A program made the translations under genes and the position numbers. From IMG/VR virus record IMGVR_UViG_3300034272_000911, positions 1 through 59,628 of that record: DNA of 59,628 bases; one strand, written 5' to 3'. Position 1 is the stretch's first letter. Every line of letters starts with the position of its first letter. Source of the DNA: a virus. Below the pieces are notes generated by a model, which saw only the letters and a program-made list of their open reading frames with translations, was not told the origin of the DNA and made no database searches. This document shows positions 35,673 through 42,837 of this stretch, one piece after another.

Positions 35673-36258
35673 CTGCGAAATCCTCTTCGGCGCTGGGGTT
35701 GGCGGGAGCGCTCTTGCCGAGCAGCTGGAACTCGGGAGACTTCTGGATCATTTCCCGGTAGTACTTCGGCAGGCTGTCGAAGATCTTCTGGTCGTGATCG
35801 CCGATGGCGTAGAACGCCAGCTCGTTGACCGGGGCGGGGGACGCGATGCCGTCCGGCACCGGCATCACCGACGCGACGTTGGCGTAGCTCTTGGTGCCGC
35901 GCTCGGCGTGGACGATGTTGATGAAGCACACCTTGCCGAGGATGTTCTTCAGGTCGAAGCCCTTGCGCTCGACCTCAGTGAACTTCCGACCGCGCCAGCT
36001 CTCCAGCACAGCGCGCAGGCGCGCCTTCTCGTTCAGGCTGACCGTGTACTTCTCGCTGATGGTGAACGGCTTGCCGCTCTCCATGAGCTTCGACAGCTCC
36101 CACGTGATCAGGCACTGGTGCGCCTGCTTCGTCTCGCCGCCGACGCTGAAGGTCTGCGTGCCGAGATCGACGACGCGGAAGCAGCGCGCCACGTGAGCCC
36201 CGGCTGGGGCGTTCTCGTACTTGCGATCGCCGTACGGATCGCTTGCGATGAGGGACAT
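35656..36258 (-). CDS. ssb: Single-stranded DNA-binding protein, 200 aa
   Basis: ATG 36258 has AAGGAGT 5 bases upstream. The protein has a beta-rich body and ends EEDFADDIPF, the acidic tip through which bacterial SSBs bind partner proteins. The body does not match classical SSB closely, so this is likely a phage SSB or DUF669-like family. It heads the early-left operon before the nucleases. The frame stays open upstream to an ATG at 36372, which sits exactly where transcription from the left promoter should begin, so a 38-residue longer form from a leaderless mRNA is possible. Confidence 0.75.
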   Translation of the reverse strand: MSLIASDPYGDRKYENAPAGAHVARCFRVVDLGTQTFSVGGETKQAHQCLITWELSKLMESGKPFTISEKYTVSLNEKARLRAVLESWRGRKFTEVERKGFDLKNILGKVCFINIVHAERGTKSYANVASVMPVPDGIASPAPVNELAFYAIGDHDQKIFDSLPKYYREMIQKSPEFQLLGKSAPANPSAEEDFADDIPF

Positions 36259-36378
36259 CTTCGACTCCTTGCTGTTGAAAAAAACGGAACGGGATTGTTC
36301 CAGCTCATACTGCTGCTGGAGCAGCTCTTCGTGGTGGTGCCACGCTTGAAGCCCGTCATCCTCAAGGTTCATGCCGCG

Positions 36379-36407
36379 ACTATATTGACGCGAAATTGCT
36401 ATGTCAA
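36379..36407 (-). promoter_or_regulatory. Early-left promoter (PL)
   Basis: On the minus strand TTGACA (36407-36402), 17 bases and TATAGT (36384-36379) make a near-consensus promoter. Its -35 overlaps the operator at 36405-36422, so bound repressor would block RNA polymerase. The predicted start, about 7 bases downstream, falls on the A of the ATG at 36372. Confidence 0.88.
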
Positions 36408-36422
36408 TACGTTCCGGTATTG
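36405..36422. promoter_or_regulatory. Repressor operator at PL
   Basis: CAATAC-GTTCCG-GTATTG has perfect inverted 6-base half-sites. The same palindrome, or versions one base off, is present at the other early promoters. Confidence 0.85.
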
Positions 36423-36441
36423 TTTACGAACAAAAAGATTC

Positions 36442-36460
36442 GTGACCGACGTGCGGTCAC
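36442..36460. promoter_or_regulatory. GTGACC-N7-GGTCAC inverted repeat upstream of PL
   Basis: GTGACC-GACGTGC-GGTCAC lies 19 bases upstream (in the leftward sense) of the PL operator and about 35-40 bases upstream of the -35. A copy with the same half-sites and TGC in the spacer lies beside the operator at 48372-48389. It is a candidate activator or second-regulator site. Confidence 0.6.
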
Positions 36461-36481
36461 AAAGCCCGGCTGGTCACCGGG

Positions 36482-37141
36482 TCAGAGCGGGACTCGCTTC
36501 GTGCAGGAGATCGCCCTGCCGATCACCCGCGGCATGGCAGCTGAGCGAGCCTTGAGGATCTGCGGCGAGTACGCCGGGTTGTCCGCGGTGATGCGGATCT
36601 CGCTGTTCGGCAGCTGTTGGATGCGCCGGAACAGCGTCCCGTCGCCCTTCATCCGCACGACGTAGATGGCGTCGCCGACGACCTTCTTCGCGCCCAAGTC
36701 CACCCAGACGTGATCGCCGACGCTGATCGTCGGAGCCATGCAGGAGTCCTGAGCCGGGACGATGACGAGGTTCGCCGTGCCAGACGAACGCAGAGCCAGC
36801 GTGGGGTCATCGATGGGCAGGGTGACGGAGAAGTCGCTCGTCAGGGGAGCGCGGTCTGGGACGTCGCGAGAATCGGTCAGGACGGGGATGCGCGTGACAT
36901 GCCTCGCGCCGATACCGTGCGGGGAGTCGAGCCAGCCCGAGGCGATCCCGGCTCGCTGTTCGATGTCGCGAGCCAGCTTCTCGCCGATGTTCCGGCGGTA
37001 GTCGGGGTTGTTGGTGAGGACGAGGTTGATCAGATTCGGGTTCTTCCCGGTCGCCCGGCAGAACGCGGCGCGGTTCCCCTCGTAGGAGTCTCTGATCAGG
37101 GAGATCAGGTTCTGCCGCCGCACCTCAAAAGCGCTGGTCAT
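36482..37141 (-). CDS. cI: CI-like phage repressor with S24 peptidase-type domain, 219 aa
   Basis: ATG 37141 has GGAG 8 bases upstream. An N-terminal HTH (residues 1-70; EGNRAAFCRATGKNPNLINLVL) precedes an S24-like C-terminal domain (VIVPAQDSCMAPTISVGDHVWVDL, then GDAIYVVRMKGDGTLFRRI). It should bind the CAATAC-N6-GTATTG operators as a dimer and hold the prophage silent. The position of the catalytic lysine (K in VKRL/FKKL of LexA and lambda CI) is Arg here (FRRI), and a Cys follows the candidate Ser, so RecA-stimulated self-cleavage is doubtful. It is divergent from the cro-like gene. Confidence 0.9.
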   Translation of the reverse strand: MTSAFEVRRQNLISLIRDSYEGNRAAFCRATGKNPNLINLVLTNNPDYRRNIGEKLARDIEQRAGIASGWLDSPHGIGARHVTRIPVLTDSRDVPDRAPLTSDFSVTLPIDDPTLALRSSGTANLVIVPAQDSCMAPTISVGDHVWVDLGAKKVVGDAIYVVRMKGDGTLFRRIQQLPNSEIRITADNPAYSPQILKARSAAMPRVIGRAISCTKRVPL

Positions 37142-37172
37142 GGCTATGTCTCCAAGGTAGTTCGTGACCTGA

Positions 37173-37201
37173 ACTGTAATGTAATACCGTACGGTGGTCA
37201 A
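37173..37201 (-). promoter_or_regulatory. Repressor-maintenance promoter with internal operator
   Basis: On the minus strand TTGACC (37201-37196), 17 bases and TACAGT (37178-37173) form a promoter for the repressor. The operator-like site TAATAC-CGTACG-GTGGTC (37182-37199) lies between these elements and has one good and one weak half, which would suit negative autoregulation at high repressor level. Confidence 0.75.
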
Positions 37202-37231
37202 TCGGCGACCGTTTCGTATCGGGCAGAAACC

Positions 37232-37259
37232 TTGACGCACGTGCGAGTATCGCTATGAT
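37232..37259 (+). promoter_or_regulatory. Rightward promoter of the cro-like gene (PR)
   Basis: TTGACG (37232-37237), 16 bases, TATGAT (37254-37259) lies upstream of the operator at 37267-37284 and 41 bases before the ATG at 37300. Confidence 0.75.
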
Positions 37260-37266
37260 CGGCGAC

Positions 37267-37284
37267 CGATACCGTTCGGTATTG
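37267..37284. promoter_or_regulatory. Repressor operator at PR
   Basis: CGATAC-CGTTCG-GTATTG has one mismatch to the perfect palindrome and sits at the predicted start of the PR transcript, where bound repressor would block initiation or early elongation. Confidence 0.8.
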
Positions 37285-37299
37285 AACCAAGGAGCCAAG

Positions 37300-37593
37300 A
37301 TGAACGCCGAGATCACCCCTGTTGCCGAAGCTGCGCCGTCGCAGCCCGAGGCGCCGCACAAGACCTACATCCGCTCGCTGCCGCAGATCGAACGCGACCG
37401 ACTGGGTCACCTCGTCGACGTGTCCGGTGCGTACGTGACGAGCCTCGTCTACCGCGATGCGAACACGCTCTCGCTGTCGATGGCGATCGCGATCGACAAG
37501 CACAGCGGCGGCGCGCTCGACTTCCGCGAGCTCGTCAACCGTCGCGAGATCATCGACTGGGAGTACGTGAAGCAGAAGCTCAACAGCACCTGA
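37300..37593 (+). CDS. Cro/YdaS-like regulator, 97 aa
   Basis: ATG 37300 follows AAGGAGCCAAG. Residues 30-80 contain a helix-turn-helix of the YdaS/Cro type (RDRLGHLVDVSGAYVTSLVYRDANTLSLSMAIAIDKHSGGALDFREL). It is transcribed divergently from the repressor across a 158-base region with two operators, the classic switch arrangement. It should compete with the repressor at shared operators and favour lytic growth; this role is inferred from position and fold. Confidence 0.8.
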   Translation: MNAEITPVAEAAPSQPEAPHKTYIRSLPQIERDRLGHLVDVSGAYVTSLVYRDANTLSLSMAIAIDKHSGGALDFRELVNRREIIDWEYVKQKLNST

Positions 37594-37867
37594 GGCTGTG
37601 GCACAGCCGCTCAGTCGGGGGTCAAGGCGACAGGGCTGAGCGGCAAATACCCCTACTGGACGTCAGCGGTGGAACAGGGGACATGAGGGCGGCGAAGCTA
37701 GCACCCTCTCCGCGAAAAGGCTGGCGGGTCATGTCGGCTCCGAAGGGCAGGCGTGTGAAGGCAGACCAGTCTTGGGCTAGGTCTGTCTCACCAAAGGGCA
37801 GAGGGGAACCAAGAGCTCCTATTCGTGCAGGAGCGGGAAGCGGATTCATAACCGCCAGACGGTCAAT
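37594..37867. other. Non-coding region between the cro-like gene and the replication promoter
   Basis: No frame here has a ribosome site and plausible protein; ORFs on both strands look like shadows. The region has two imperfect copies of an AAGGGCAG element (near 37743 and 37795) and ends in the replication operator. It could hold a small RNA or part of the origin, but nothing definite is seen. Confidence 0.4.
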
Positions 37868-37911
37868 CAATACTCCCGGGTATTGAATACGCACATACCG
37901 CTAAGTAGACT
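37868..37911 (+). promoter_or_regulatory. Operator and promoter of the replication operon
   Basis: CAATAC-TCCCGG-GTATTG (37868-37885) is a perfect operator. TTGAAT (37883-37888), 17 bases and TAGACT (37906-37911) form the promoter, with the -35 overlapping the operator by 3 bases as at PL. The first gene of the operon starts 36 bases later. Confidence 0.85.
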
Positions 37912-37946
37912 CCGCAGTTCCACAGCAAACACCCACGGAGCGCGGA

Positions 37947-38381
37947 GTGAAGAGCCTGACCCACCTACCGATCTCGATCACCCACGAAGGGGACGAGTTC
38001 GTCATCACCCAGAACGTCGGCGCGACCGCTGACGACGTCGTGTCGATCCGCATCGGCGAAAACCAAGCGGCGCAGATCGCGAAGTTCCTCACGCAGAAGG
38101 ACAAGCCCGACGAGAGCGAGCCGCTCTGCCTCGCGGACGGCTTCGTCGAGTTCTGGCTGGAGTACCCGAGGAAAGACGGCAAGGCGCGAGCGTTCGATCT
38201 CTGGAAGCGCCAGCGTCTGCACCTGCAGGCTGAGAAGGTCATGGCGCACCTTCGCGCCGTGAAGGCGACAGACCAGTGGTCGAAGGACGGCGGTCGGTTC
38301 GTGCCTCACGCTGCGACCTACCTCTCGCAGAAGCGCTACCTCGACGAGGTCGAGTCGGAGGACGCCTCCGCATGGCAGTGA
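37947..38381 (+). CDS. DnaT-like / phage replication protein, 144 aa
   Basis: The GTG at 37947 has GGAG a few bases upstream. The C-terminal half carries FVEFWLEYPRKDGKARAFDLWKRQ and KDGGRFVPHAATYLSQKRYLDE, a module found at the C-terminus of phage replication initiators and DnaT-type helicase loaders. The N-terminal 60 residues are an unrelated beta-like domain. Position directly before the helicase genes fits a loading role; the absence of an initiator winged helix argues against a full initiator. Confidence 0.7.
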   Translation: MKSLTHLPISITHEGDEFVITQNVGATADDVVSIRIGENQAAQIAKFLTQKDKPDESEPLCLADGFVEFWLEYPRKDGKARAFDLWKRQRLHLQAEKVMAHLRAVKATDQWSKDGGRFVPHAATYLSQKRYLDEVESEDASAWQ

Positions 38382-38821
38382 CCAGCTCACCGCTTCCGTA
38401 CGGCGCAGAGGCGATCGTCACCTCTCGGCTGCGCGGTCGTGCGCCTGAAATGGTCATGCTCTCGCTGCTGCCTGCGCGATACCGGTTCAACGCCGACCCC
38501 TACGCTTTCGTCAGGGCTCTGCCCGGGCGCACCTACGACTGGCGATTCCTCCGCAAGATCGAAACGATGGTCGTGACCGATACCATGCCGGAGCCCGGCT
38601 TCCTTGAGGGGCTGTGCAGGCAGGCGTTCCCCGTCAGACTCTGGGTTCTGGGCAGGGACGTCGGCGCGACGGTGATGTATCTTCCGACTCTGGAGTCCGT
38701 CTCACGCGGGGACAGCTCGACGTGGGACTGGCGACTGTCCTTTGAGCCGATGCTGTCGTTCCAGAATTACGAGTGGAACCAGTGGTTCGCAACAGCTGTC
38801 GAGGACATGGCGCATGTATAA
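38372..38821 (+). CDS. Replication-operon hypothetical, 149 aa
   Basis: ATG 38372 overlaps the end of the previous gene by 10 bases. The protein is globular and rich in aromatic residues (GRTYDWRFLRKIETMVVTD, STWDWRLSFEPMLSFQNYEWNQW), with no recognised motif. Its stop overlaps the helicase start by 8 bases, so it is part of the replication unit. It might be a helicase partner; unsupported beyond context. Confidence 0.65.
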   Translation: MAVTSSPLPYGAEAIVTSRLRGRAPEMVMLSLLPARYRFNADPYAFVRALPGRTYDWRFLRKIETMVVTDTMPEPGFLEGLCRQAFPVRLWVLGRDVGATVMYLPTLESVSRGDSSTWDWRLSFEPMLSFQNYEWNQWFATAVEDMAHV

Positions 38822-39809
38822 CACGATCCCAGACAGCATCGATTTTGAGCGCTACCTGCGCGATACCGAATCGAAGAACCACAAGATGCGCCGCCCGGTC
38901 GACTTCGTGGAAGCGACGATCGAACGCATGTTCGGCGACTCGGTCGGAAACTTCGCTCGCCTTCCGTTCGGTCAGGTCGACATCCAGTTCAGACCCGGCG
39001 AGGTCACCGTCTGGGCTGGCGTGAACGGTCACGGCAAGTCGATGGTGATCTCTCAGGTCATGCTCGGCTTCATCCAGCAGGGCTTCCGCTGCGGCGTCGC
39101 GAGCTTTGAGCTGCTGCCAGAGGCGCTCAACAAGCGGATGATCCTGCAGGCTGCTGGCGGCATCCCAGACGTGCGCTACGTGCGCGACTTCCTGAGCTGG
39201 ACTGGCGATCGCCTCTGGTACGCCGACGTCCGCGGATCGGCGTCGAACAAGGACATGCTCGGCATCGTCAAGTACGCTGCCCTTGAGAGCAAGGTTCAGC
39301 ACTTCTTCATCGACAACCTGATGTGCTGCGTCTCTGGCGAGGACGACTACAACTCGCAGAAGGACTTCGTGTTCCAGCTCTGCGAGATGGCTCGCGAGCT
39401 CGGCATCCACATCCACATCGTCCACCACATCCGCAAGCTTCAGGACGAGAAGATTATCCCGGGCAAGTTCGACATCAAGGGTTCGGGATCGATCACCGAC
39501 CGCGTCGACAACGTGATCATCGTCTACCGGAACAAGCGCAAGGAAGCTGAGCTCCAGAAGTCGGACAAGGAGCTCCCTCAGGAGAAGCGCGTCGAGTGGC
39601 AGCGCGCCTACGATGCGAGCGTGATCGTCGTGAAGCAGCGAGACGGCGGCGAGGAAGCGACCGTCAAGCTCTGGTTCCAGCGCGAGGCGAACAGCTTCCA
39701 CGACAGACGCATCGACGGACGACCGCCGTGCTTCGAGATCCCGCGATTCGTGAAGCCGGAGCTCGTAGCTGTCGAAACAGCTGTCCTCAACGAGGAGGTC
39801 GAGTCGTGA
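38814..39809 (+). CDS. DnaB-like replicative helicase (RecA-fold ATPase), 331 aa
   Basis: ATG 38814 gives a protein whose core has Walker A GVNGHGKS, Walker B HFFIDNLM, and a DnaB-like stretch IHIVHHIRKL..GKFDIKGSGSITDRVDNVIIVYR with the arginine-finger region downstream. There is no long N-terminal DnaB domain, so it resembles compact gp4-C or DnaB-C type phage helicases. It should unwind the replication fork, recruiting host polymerase, since no phage polymerase or primase is visible in the window. Confidence 0.85.
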   Translation: MYNTIPDSIDFERYLRDTESKNHKMRRPVDFVEATIERMFGDSVGNFARLPFGQVDIQFRPGEVTVWAGVNGHGKSMVISQVMLGFIQQGFRCGVASFELLPEALNKRMILQAAGGIPDVRYVRDFLSWTGDRLWYADVRGSASNKDMLGIVKYAALESKVQHFFIDNLMCCVSGEDDYNSQKDFVFQLCEMARELGIHIHIVHHIRKLQDEKIIPGKFDIKGSGSITDRVDNVIIVYRNKRKEAELQKSDKELPQEKRVEWQRAYDASVIVVKQRDGGEEATVKLWFQREANSFHDRRIDGRPPCFEIPRFVKPELVAVETAVLNEEVES

Positions 39810-40099
39810 AGTTCACGCCCGCAGAGCGCGAGTACTTCGCGAAGGTCAGAAAGGAAAGCCCTGAGGTCGACAGCATGTTCACAGCTGTTCGACAGATGAT
39901 GGAGACCTTCCGCGGGGCGAAGATCGTGCACCTCAAGGTTCGCGACTCGGAGTGGGGAAGACCCATGCCCGAAGGCGTACCGTACGTCCCGATGCCTCGC
40001 GTCGAGACAATACCGAAAGGCAAGAAAAAACAGCAAGCGCAACAGACTGTCGGACAGCGGCGGCGAGCGGCTACCCGATACAAAGGAGATCCAACGTGA
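39806..40099 (+). CDS. Replication-operon hypothetical, basic C-terminus, 97 aa
   Basis: The GTG overlaps the helicase stop. The N-terminal half is helical (TPAEREYFAKVRKESPEVDSMFTAVRQMMETF), the C-terminal half basic and Gln-rich (KGKKKQQAQQTVGQRRRAATRY). Two ACAGCTGT palindromes lie at or near its 5' end. It may bind nucleic acid; function unknown. Confidence 0.6.
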   Translation: MKFTPAEREYFAKVRKESPEVDSMFTAVRQMMETFRGAKIVHLKVRDSEWGRPMPEGVPYVPMPRVETIPKGKKKQQAQQTVGQRRRAATRYKGDPT

Positions 40100-40554
40100 G
40101 CCAGACGAACATCGCATTCCAAGGGGAGATCATGCTCCTCAACTGGGCTGAGTCATCCACCCGAGGACGGACGGTCACCTTCCTGCTGAGCGAGGATGGT
40201 GAGTCGCACCCGTTCAAGGACTTCACGATCAGGCAGGGCAAGCGCGCCGGTCAAAGATTCATGGCTGTCCTCGTCCAGATCGACGACAACGAACAGCCTG
40301 TTCAACAGCCGACCCAGCGACTGTCCCAGACCGCAGCCGTCATGTGCAAAGACCCTGAGTTCTGGACGTGGGCGAGCTCGCGCACGTTCGACCCGGTCAA
40401 CACCGAGGATACGGCTCGCCAGTTCATGCTCGACATCGTCGGCATCCAGTCACGCGGCGAGCTCGACAGAGACGCGAGCGCAGCCGATCGCTTCAACCGT
40501 CTGGTCGTGATGCCGTTCAGCGCCCACCGCCAGTTCTTCACGCCGTCGCTGTGA
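40096..40554 (+). CDS. Phage hypothetical, 152 aa
   Basis: GTG 40096 follows AAAGGAGATCCAAC. The product (VSQTNIAFQGEIMLLNWAES..) has a beta-rich N-terminal half (RTVTFLLSEDGESHPFKDFTIRQGKRAGQRFMAVLVQIDD) and a helical C-terminal half. The mix suggests a small DNA-interacting protein of the recombination module; I do not recognise a family. Coupled to both neighbours by 4-base overlaps. Confidence 0.65.
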   Translation: MSQTNIAFQGEIMLLNWAESSTRGRTVTFLLSEDGESHPFKDFTIRQGKRAGQRFMAVLVQIDDNEQPVQQPTQRLSQTAAVMCKDPEFWTWASSRTFDPVNTEDTARQFMLDIVGIQSRGELDRDASAADRFNRLVVMPFSAHRQFFTPSL

Positions 40555-40871
40555 CGACGCGGGTGCTCGACATGAATTGGCGAAGCCGAAAGCTGCTCGA
40601 CCACATCCACGAATGCCCTGAGTGCTTCGCCTGCGGGGCGATCAACACTGTCGGGAACATCGTCCCTGCTCACAGCAACCAGCTGCGCGACGACAAGGGC
40701 AAGGGCATCAAGGCGCACGACTACCGCGTCGCCGCGATGTGCAACAGCTGTCATCACGAACTCGACCAAGGGATGCGGTGGACGAAAGAGGAGCGGGTCG
40801 CCATCTGGGAGCTCGCTCACCGCAAGACGATCGGATGGCTGTTCTCAACAGGGAGGGTGACTGTCACATGA
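40551..40871 (+). CDS. HNH-like / DUF1364-type zinc protein, 106 aa
   Basis: GTG 40551 overlaps the previous stop. Metal-binding pairs CPECFACG and CNSCHHELD enclose VPAHSNQLRDDKGKGIKAHDY, the layout of treble-clef HNH nucleases and lambda Nin-region-type (DUF1364) proteins. It probably acts in phage recombination or replication intermediates. The catalytic His assignment is not certain. Confidence 0.65.
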   Translation: MTTRVLDMNWRSRKLLDHIHECPECFACGAINTVGNIVPAHSNQLRDDKGKGIKAHDYRVAAMCNSCHHELDQGMRWTKEERVAIWELAHRKTIGWLFSTGRVTVT

Positions 40872-41287
40872 AGCTCGGAACGTACGAATGCCCGGTCTGC
40901 AAGAAGCTGTCCGCGCACAAGGGGTCAAAGATCGCGAGGCTGTACTTCGGCAGCGGCAGCGATCGCGAGGTCATGCGGACGATGGTCTGCGCGCCTTGCT
41001 GGCTCAAGCTACCGGAGATCAATCGCAAAGGAGGTCATAGTGGGAAAGCTGCAAAGGGAAAGAGGCGCGTCGACGGAACGCGAGATCGCAACGTACCTGT
41101 CGGAACAGCTGGGCGTGGTGGTGAAGCGCAAGCTGGGGCAGGCGAGGGACAGCGGGGAGGACATCAGCGTCCCGCCGTACCGGATCGAAGTGAAGCGCCG
41201 CCGAAAAATCGGTGCGCTCAAGTTCTTGGAGCAGTGCGAGGATGGGTGCGGCGAGTCCGAAATCCCGGTGGTGGTGATGCGGGTTGA
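40868..41287 (+). CDS. Zinc-ribbon protein with overprinted C-terminus, 139 aa
   Basis: ATG 40868 overlaps the previous stop. Residues 8-48 form a two-CxxC zinc unit (YECPVCKKLSAHKGSKIARLY..MVCAPCWLKLPEINRK). After about residue 57 the frame runs through the next gene in another frame and turns Gly/Arg/Ala-rich. The compact functional part is therefore the first 57-60 residues and the remaining 80 are a by-product of overlap or a disordered tail. Confidence 0.6.
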   Translation: MKLGTYECPVCKKLSAHKGSKIARLYFGSGSDREVMRTMVCAPCWLKLPEINRKGGHSGKAAKGKRRVDGTRDRNVPVGTAGRGGEAQAGAGEGQRGGHQRPAVPDRSEAPPKNRCAQVLGAVRGWVRRVRNPGGGDAG

Positions 41288-41396
41288 CGGCGACCTTCGA
41301 CCGACCGTCATGCTCAGGCTGGAGGACTTCGTGTTCCTGATGCGAGAGACGATGGACGTGAAGCCTTGCGCTGTTGGAGGAATGCCTGATGGCTAG
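41040..41396 (+). CDS. PD-(D/E)XK nuclease, Holliday-junction-resolvase-like, 118 aa
   Basis: GTG 41040 has AAAGGAGGTCATA upstream, an excellent ribosome site. The product follows the resolvase pattern: RERGASTEREIATYLSEQLG (Glu), KRKLGQARDSGEDISV (Asp), YRIEVKRRRK (E-x-K). Length fits small phage resolvases. It should cleave branched DNA before packaging or during recombination. It lies inside the 3' part of the previous zinc-ribbon frame. Confidence 0.75.
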   Translation: MGKLQRERGASTEREIATYLSEQLGVVVKRKLGQARDSGEDISVPPYRIEVKRRRKIGALKFLEQCEDGCGESEIPVVVMRVDGDLRPTVMLRLEDFVFLMRETMDVKPCAVGGMPDG

Positions 41397-41934
41397 CCAT
41401 GAGCGCATCGCCCGCGCCTTGAACTCGTCAAACCTCAAACAGGACGAACAGCACTTCGACGCTGACGTCGTCGCAGCGCTCGCGTTCGCGCCTCAGCTTG
41501 GGGCGTCGATCCATGCGCTGGTTCTGGCTGGGCATCAGGAGGAAGCGCCGCGGACGATACGCTTGCTGACCCAGACGCTGATCCGCGCTGGGCGCCGCAA
41601 GCGGATCGGCTTCGGCTCTCAGAGGGCAGAGGTCGTCGCGAGGCAGGCGCTGCTGGAGTGGGTGATCCGCGTGTGCCGGGCTTGCAACGGGTCGGGCAGG
41701 AGGCTGGTCAGCTACTCTCACGATGCGGAACAGCCGACGCAGGAGGACAGCTGTTCGCACTGCGAAGGGACAGGTGTTTTCACGCCGACGTGGGCGTGGA
41801 GGCATGCGTCGATGGAGCTGCCCCCGGAGGCGGAGCAGGGCTGGTGGGAGAAGCGGCTCGACCTCGCCAAAGAAATCATGGATGACGCGTTCCGGTCGAC
41901 CCGGCGGAAGGTGACCAGCCAGCTTGAGGACTGA
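41389..41934 (+). CDS. DnaJ-type zinc-finger protein, candidate late antiterminator, 181 aa
   Basis: ATG 41389 overlaps the resolvase stop. The C-terminal half has CRACNGSGRR..CSHCEGTGVF, two CxxCxGxG units, seen in lambdoid Q-type antiterminators and in DnaJ. The N-terminal half is helical. It is the last gene of the rightward early operon and is followed by a terminator, the usual place for a late regulator. The late operon starts 7 kb away, so antitermination is an inference. Confidence 0.6.
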   Translation: MASHERIARALNSSNLKQDEQHFDADVVAALAFAPQLGASIHALVLAGHQEEAPRTIRLLTQTLIRAGRRKRIGFGSQRAEVVARQALLEWVIRVCRACNGSGRRLVSYSHDAEQPTQEDSCSHCEGTGVFTPTWAWRHASMELPPEAEQGWWEKRLDLAKEIMDDAFRSTRRKVTSQLED

Positions 41935-41948
41935 ATCCCAAAACGAAG

Positions 41949-41993
41949 AAAGCCCCTGCACAACAGCCACAACAGCTGTTGCACAGGGGCTTT
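41949..41993. terminator. Bidirectional terminator between convergent operons
   Basis: AAAGCCCCTGCACAACAG and CTGTTGCACAGGGGCTTT pair in a long stem with small internal mismatches, with A-run and T-run at the ends, so it can act on both strands. The loop side contains the ACAGCTGT palindrome. It separates the rightward replication operon from the leftward operon ending at 42096. Confidence 0.9.
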
Positions 41994-42095
41994 CGCTTTG
42001 ATAGTCTCAACTCGCGAGGGCTATCCAACCATAACAACACGCCGCCCTCGCCTAGCGTGTCGTCGTCCCCTCAGGTACACCGTCAGGTGCAATCC

Positions 42096-42368
42096 TCAGG
42101 GAATCGTCTCAGGTATCTCAATCGTCGGTGGCTCGTCGAAGAGCAGCGTGTAGTCCTTGCCGCTGATCTCCCGCACCGTGGGGCGCTTGCGCTCCCACTC
42201 AGGGGTGCCGACCGTGGTCGCGCCCGGGTGCAGGCTCTCCACGAACCGGAGTGCGTCCTCCCGGGATGCGAACGCGAACGGCGCGCCGCTGGGCTTCCGC
42301 ACGTACATGCTGAACCCGGCGCCGCCGCTCCAGCAGCGGACGTCTGCGACCCAGACGCCGCCGCTCAC
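42096..42368 (-). CDS. Phage hypothetical, 90 aa
   Basis: GTG 42368 overlaps the upstream stop. The protein contains MYVRKPSGAPFAFASREDALRFVESLHPGA, a small alpha/beta unit, then KRPTVREISGKDYTLLFDEPP and an acidic end. No family recognised. It is the last gene of the second leftward operon, about 100 bases from the terminator. Confidence 0.6.
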   Translation of the reverse strand: MSGGVWVADVRCWSGGAGFSMYVRKPSGAPFAFASREDALRFVESLHPGATTVGTPEWERKRPTVREISGKDYTLLFDEPPTIEIPETIP

Positions 42369-42826
42369 GACTGCGCCTCCTGTTCGGACTGTTCCAAGTA
42401 GGCAACAGCTGTCGCCTCGCTGTACCCGGCGTTGATCAGCTCTCGGATGATCGTCTCGCGACGATCGGAGTCCGGCGCCGGGGCTGGCTCGCGGCGATCC
42501 TTGGCGGGAGCGCCCAGACCAGCTCGCAGGTGATCGCGCAGCTCGTCGACTTTCGGCGCCCCGTCTTTCACGGACACCAGCGCGACGGGCTTGCCGGACT
42601 TCAGGATCTGGGAGAGCACAGACGAAAGGTCGAGCGCGACCACGCCGCTGCTCTTCGCAGCGAGGAACATGCTCTGCACGGACGGGTCTGCGTCAGCCGC
42701 CCCGTACTCGGTGAGCACCTCGTGGTCTCGCTTCGTCGCCCTGACCAGCCTGACCCCAGCCCTCAAAAGGGACTGGCGCAGGAACTCGGCGTCCTTGACG
42801 GACAGTTGGATGGTGATGTTCTGCAC
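42365..42826 (-). CDS. Phage hypothetical with UBA-like C-terminus, 153 aa
   Basis: GTG 42826 has AGGAG 7 bases upstream, with an ACAGCTGT palindrome filling the spacer. The N-terminal part is a ferredoxin-like alpha/beta domain (ITIQLSVKDAEFLRQSLLRAGVRLVRATK). After a Pro-rich linker the last 40 residues (RETIIRELINAGYSEATAVAYLEQS) resemble a UBA/CUE three-helix bundle, perhaps for protein contacts. Function unknown. Confidence 0.6.
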   Translation of the reverse strand: MQNITIQLSVKDAEFLRQSLLRAGVRLVRATKRDHEVLTEYGAADADPSVQSMFLAAKSSGVVALDLSSVLSQILKSGKPVALVSVKDGAPKVDELRDHLRAGLGAPAKDRREPAPAPDSDRRETIIRELINAGYSEATAVAYLEQSEQEAQS

Positions 42827-42837
42827 AGCTGTTCTCC

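Noticed and set aside
37848-37866. Third copy of the GTGACC-N7-GGTCAC element before the replication operator
   Set aside because: Only the ACC and GGTCA cores match and the spacing to the operator differs (1 base instead of 19-23).
37622-37894. Minus-strand ORF of 90 codons between the cro-like gene and the replication operon
   Set aside because: It has no ribosome site, crosses the operator, and its composition looks like chance translation; the opposite ORF at 37683-37886 is equally weak.
40008-40026. CAATACCGAAAGG as an operator in the replication operon
   Set aside because: Only one half-site is present; the partner half-site is missing.
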